From: Onchocerca volvulus
Taxonomy: Eukaryota > Nematoda > Chromadorea > Rhabditida > Onchocercidae
Length of the DNA: 64,000 nucleotides
Reading direction: 5' to 3'
Assembly (NCBI GenBank): GCA_000499405.2
Contig: HG738138.1
Coordinates: 8,740,888-8,804,887, forward strand
The position numbers were made by a program, and so were the translations under genes. Of the stretch, positions 59,053-64,000 are shown one piece after another. The stretch's first letter is position 1. Every line of letters starts with the position of its first letter. The notes beneath the pieces are model-generated. The model was not told the origin of the DNA and searched no databases. It saw only the letters and a program-made list of their open reading frames with translations.

Positions 59053-62000
59053 CCGCAAGCAACGCAAAAGGCAAATCAACCTTGGTCGAAATACTGGTTG
59101 TATTTGGTTATCAATAGACATCACCTTCAACGAATCAACAAAATTCACGAAAACAGTAATATTGATCCAAAATTTGCATGATCCGATGTGACCCTGTCAG
59201 TTTCCTCTGTTTATCACCGCTGTTTGCTTATGGAATTTGAGTGACTTTGAAATTATTATTGATTGGTCACATTAGCAAAGCATTAACATTTGTACTTTTT
59301 GGATTGGAATTAATTCAAAAACATATGCTTCTTCCTCAACTTGGTCTGAATCATTAATTTCCGCATTACTATTCACTATGTTAAATTCACTGTTGGCAAC
59401 ACTAAATGGTATAGATCATTTCTTCTACCGATAGATGGGTGATTGATTTTTTTTTTCCGGCTGTTATTCTTTAAGCCGCAAAGTTTTTGTGGAGGAAGAT
59501 AACACTCTCAATGTTGTTTGGAAAAAGATTTTTGTTCTTTCGCTCATTTGTTCCAAAATAATCCACCCCTTTTTGCTCGATACTGTTCTTTGCTCCCTTG
59601 TTGAACGTTTTCCTTGTTACTGATCATCGTCATCGCGCTACTCTGTCAGTATCTCCAATCGGAAATCACTTCTTGATTTGCTGAATAAGGGACGTCCTTG
59701 TTTACACTCCTCAACCCCCGTGGAATCTTTTACTCGCTTTCATATTCCTCTCCCACGAGAATCCTTAGGAAATTCATTCATTCGTGTCTTTGCTTTCGTT
59801 TGTCGGCAAAGTGCATCTTTTTTTGCTTTACAATAGCGAAATGATTGTAATGAACAAAGTATGGTTGCAAAGCAACCTTGTAAAAAACCTTTAATTGGAT
59901 TTTCATATGGGCTAAGGAATTTATATGCGCATTATGGCACACTTTCTCGCACATACACACACATATACACCAGTTCAGAGCGATCACTGATTATGTACAA
60001 ATTGAAATACTTATGAGCACATCTGAAGCAATAGGATTATCAAAATCTTCGAGCAAGCACTAAAGAAAGTATGGTTTTAAATATATTTTAAAAAGGCATT
60101 TCGACATGATTTCGATGTTAGGCGACTTTCGGAAGTACCGCACATAAGTGTGCAAGGAACTTGAAGTATTCGTCTTCCGTAAATTTTGCATTCTAATGGA
60201 GACCTCAGGATCAGTTGTTGGTATGAACTGTGTGTGCATACATTATTGCGTTAAATGTGCATTTTTAGAAGGATGTTCATTAAGAAGCCTAGAGGATAAC
60301 AAAAAGGAGAACTGAAGGTTTGCGGCGACACCAACTGAAGCGAAATTTTCGGGAATTGTAGGAGCAGATATATATTATACCATCCTATGACATATGGATA
60401 ACGCCTTGTCCTTCAGCAAACAGAATCACTACAACTCTCTGCACTTTCACTTCGCAGGGAATAATAGCACTACTACCTTAATTGCAGTCTTTCTGTTAAG
60501 AATTGAAATGAATCATGGTGGTTAGAATCAATGGTTCTTGAAAAATTTTTAAACGGAATAACATAGTTTAGCATGATAAATGATATAGGCTGTGAGACCG
60601 TCATCGACTGTAAACTGTTGGACGTGCTTAACGCAATTAGAGAATCATTTCTTTCATTTTTTTGAATCGCAGCAAAACTCCTTGTACTTTCGACCAGTAA
60701 ACCTTAGCTTCATTTAAATTCCGAACTAATATTCGCTGCAACACTGCATCAGCTTGGTACATGATCTTTGAAATCTCCCTAGATCAAATCATGAATATAA
60801 AGTGTTGCAGCTTCACCACACTCATTGAGCTGAAGATTTCCTGTAGGGAAAACATAGTTGTGTGAAATAAGCTTTAAAAGGACATTTAAGCATACTGAGT
60901 CGATTTTCGTAAACGTCTCTCTGTCCTCCGTTTGTTTTTGTCAGCATTAGCGATTGTGGTTCATCCGTTTCCATTCCTTGACTGATAGGACCCTGTTTTC
61001 CATTAAAGGAGATATATCAATTCAAATTCCTGCGTTTTTTCCTCGCAAAAGTTATCATCACTAATAGTAGTAGCAGCACTTATCATCCTTCAAGAAACAA
61101 AAACATTCATCTCTCAGAGATTGTCTGTAAACCATCCTTTTTGAAAAATAAGGAACTGTTTGCAAGTGTTTCTTGAGGACAACAAAACAGATAATGAGCA
61201 AATCCTATCCAGTATGTACTGCTGGTATCATTCATTTCTACAAAAGAACTACTATTGCGTTCCGTCATTTCTTCCACATAAAATTAATACAAAACAGTAA
61301 GTGTCACGCAAAACCTCGTCTCGTACTGTTACTTATCTAGAAAACTTCCTCTTTTTTCAGCGATCTATGGACCATCCCATGCCCCCTAAAACACCTCAAA
61401 GAAATCATCAAAATAATCAGTTGCGCTCAGAACTGCATTTCTTTAACTCTTCTTATGACTGGTTTCCATTATTTCTTCTAAGACCAATTCCCATGAACTT
61501 AACTGCTACATGAGCAATGCGGGAACACTTAATCATTTACACGTTTATTTGATTACTGAGTTCCAACACAAAATGGCCCCAATGAAAAGTTGAGAAATAA
61601 GGAAAATCTAAACCCTTTTTCCAATGATTAGTACGCGAAATGTCCTATAAAATAGTTGCAAATTGAGAAATAAAAAAATTAACTTGACTACTAATAGCAA
61701 GACCTTCCAACCAACAATAAAGAAACCAGTGGTACTTCAATGACTCTTAATAGACCAATGAAACTTGAGCCATTTAATACCGGCGATTTCTAACTCAACA
61801 TTTCCTTTCACTGAAGTTGTAGCTGTAGCTAAGTCGTACGCAATGCAGTCTCGAATTTTGAAAGAAACAAAGACAGATTCTACAAATATAAATAAACACT
61901 CAGATATCAATGAAATGAATTAACAAAGAAAGAAATTTTACAGAGAGCCCCAAAAAAACGAAGGGCGGAATATTGCATCGTTTTGAAAATTAGAGGGAAA

Positions 62001-62654
62001 TGTTTGGGCATCTACACCAAGTACATCGGAAAAAACCGCCGCAACACAGAATGCAAAATTAGAACAAAAGCTAAATTGCGATAAAAGACAAGCTGCCAAG
62101 CCTGAAATGGAAATACTTTGGTTAGATTTAAATTAGTTTTATTAGTTATGCACAGATCCCTACCAGTATTCTATCAAAAAAGGTCTGGATTTTCGTACTC
62201 CACAAAATCCAGTGAAAGTTGAGACTAAAGAAAAAAGAAGCTATATCAATATTACAAAAAAAGCACCGTATCACAAATCGAAAGACTCAGTATTTGAATG
62301 ACCCAATACAAAACAATAAAACATTGAAGTCAGTAATTTCCTTCAGGATACAAATATCTAACACCATCACTACCAAAAACACGGTGCATAAGGTACGAGA
62401 GATAATCTGCTCACTTCCCAGGGAAATATTTTGCAACTGATAACAGAAAGTCATTATTAACATTATGCGTCATATCAACTTCCAAGGCACAGAGAGACCA
62501 CATCAATCCGCATTCAATTTGAAAGCACATTCGAAAAAATATTGAATTAATTAAAGTGAGCATGTCGACAAGACATGAGCCGTAGAAGAGATCCTGTTTT
62601 GGCTTGGCAGTAAACTGACCAGATTACTTATATTCAGTAGTGAAGTGCTGTAAA

Positions 62655-63978
62655 TCAACAAGAGTCGTTAAAAAATAGTCCATCAACTACCGGATCAATG
62701 TTCATTGAAAGGTCACGACATAACTGCATCATGCCGCACAGCGCCGCACCCATTTTCTGAAAATTCTTCTTTTCAAAAATTCCTTAAACTCGGTATGCAT
62801 TCCCAAATTTGCTTTGGTTTGAATATAATGGAAGACTTCAAATTCTAATCAATAAATTATGATAAAAAAAGATTTTTATGGCAAAATACTCACGGAAAGA
62901 CCGGCAATCAAAAGCAGAAGGTTTCCAAAACGAGATGTAGCTTCGGCTGGTGAAAGACGACTGCTGAGATGAGCATAAAGTGCATTCTGGACAGATCCGC
63001 GAGCCACAGCCAATAAGGAAGCAGAATGAGGCGTAAGATTTGCAGCACTCGGATCCAGTGCAATTATCGCTTTCAGTGCAACCATCTCGATTTCGGTAAA
63101 TCCCAAACGTCGCATTGGACTCAAAACAACATCCAGAATGTTTTTCTTTACTATCCTACAATATTTCATTACTCTGAACTTTACAAAACATTAAAAATTA
63201 AAAATCATATCATAGAATTTACTCGGGAGACAAAATCAAGCACACCTGGATATCATGTTTATTTTTGAGCTTTTCTTTCTCATTTTCTAAGTATCGGTAA
63301 ATGCAGATAAATAAATGGATTTTTTGATCCGAGTAAGCGACTGTGGAATATAGTAAAAACGAACTCAATTCGGGATTCCAACAATATAATTTGTTTATCT
63401 TCACACTGCTCAATGATAATAACAGGTTTTTCACGATGAAAATAATGTCCACTAGGTAGTAAAATTGTGCTGTTGACCATCTCAGTATTACGCACAGTGT
63501 AATATGCAACAACAAGAAGCGCAAATTGTGATACACAATTATGAATTATTGATATCTGCAAAGGTCGGATTACGAAATGTAAACAGGAAAAACTGTTCAT
63601 CCCGAACAATACAAGACCAGAAGTCAAAGAAACTCGAATTTAAGGAAAAGTGAAGTCACTTTTTTTTGAAGAGAATTATTGAAATGCTCTGGCAAAGGAG
63701 TAAAAGCGACTTAGACTGGTATATTGTAAAACAACAAATTAAATTCCCCCATAATAAATACTTTGTCCTTACTTTTCCAATGAAAAGCGATCTGTTCCCT
63801 ATACTATAAACTTGCTCTTTTTTGAAAATTTATAAAGAGGAAAAACCTTTTCACTAGGTGTGAGATCGGCGATTGGCTTAAGTGTATTGGCATAATCAAA
63901 AAGCAATACAATGAGGCGCCTCAGATTTTCAAAATATTCCTTACATCCAGCAAGACCCAATGACCCATCGAATATTAG
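62655..63978 (-). CDS. Nuclear receptor ligand-binding domain, HNF4-like (5' part outside)
   Basis: Ligand-regulated transcription factor. Exons in transcript order: 63847-63978, 63424-63555, 62894-63178 and 62655-62756, all phase 0, giving 217 residues to the stop. The order of conserved elements is that of an HNF4-type domain: YANTLKPIADLTPSEK (helix 3 region), QFALLVVAYYTVRN (helix 4-5), the core RRLGFTEIEMVALKAIIALD, SVQNALYAHLSSR and RFGNLLLLIAGLS (helices 9-10), then DPVVDGLFFND as the AF-2 helix. The zinc-finger DNA-binding domain and hinge must lie beyond 64000. Nematodes have greatly expanded HNF4-derived receptors, so the exact orthologue is not called. Confidence 0.87.
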
Positions 63979-64000
63979 CTAAATGAAAATCTACAAAAGC

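Larger units (their letters stand above)
56016..62654. other. Intergenic 6.6 kb, no gene supported
   Basis: No exon chain was found on either strand. It contains A-rich interrupted runs (56758-56797), a tandem pair at 57115-57160, a C run at 58147-58165, and 31-nt degenerate tandem repeats at 58944-59005. Patches at 57240-57560 and 59560-59760 are less AT-rich and could be regulatory or untranslated, but nothing decides it. Confidence 0.55.

Noticed and set aside
1..64000. tRNA, rRNA, CRISPR arrays
   Set aside because: No B-box-like GTTCGANTCC with a matching A-box, no rRNA-like block and no regularly spaced repeats were seen on either strand.

Overview
This window looks like nuclear DNA from a nematode, probably an AT-rich parasitic chromadorean (spirurid or filarial type). 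The basis is high A+T, genes cut into many small exons, 3' splice sites of the nematode type (TTTTCAG or TTTTAG), and an ODR-2/HOT-type Ly6 gene. The species cannot be named from sequence alone. The genes below were assembled by hand from splice sites, reading-frame phase and family conservation, because nearly all exons are short.

Layout: 1-129 is a decayed piece of the Helitron family seen again near 53-56 kb. From 650 to 4950 there are scattered plus-strand, exon-like open segments that I cannot identify. 7505-11391 (+) is a HAD-superfamily hydrolase with a mitochondrial-type N-terminus (309 aa). 16151-19674 (+) is choline dehydrogenase (593 aa). 20684-23779 (-) is a SERAC1-type lipid-remodelling hydrolase (532 aa). 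29430-34791 (+) is a GPI-anchored Ly6 protein of the ODR-2/HOT type whose first coding exon is unresolved. 39441-41532 (-) is a 116-aa secreted protein of unknown family. 43698-52818 (+) is an adhesion GPCR with LRR, Ig, hormone-receptor-like, GAIN/GPS-like and 7TM parts (1092 aa, ADGRA architecture). 52940-56015 is a cluster of Helitron termini plus a broken Pif1-type helicase. 62655-63978 (-) is the ligand-binding domain of an HNF4-like nuclear receptor that runs off the right edge.

There is no operon-like packing, and strands alternate. Choline dehydrogenase, SERAC1 and the HAD enzyme are all metabolic or organellar; the Ly6 protein, the adhesion GPCR and the small secreted protein belong to the cell surface or outside. 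Functional links between neighbours are not evident.

The most notable items are an ADGRA-type receptor with a degraded proteolysis site, the unidentified small secreted protein, several small uncatalogued gene candidates (36.4, 41.7, 33.5 and 25.6 kb), and the tandem Helitron junctions with intact termini.
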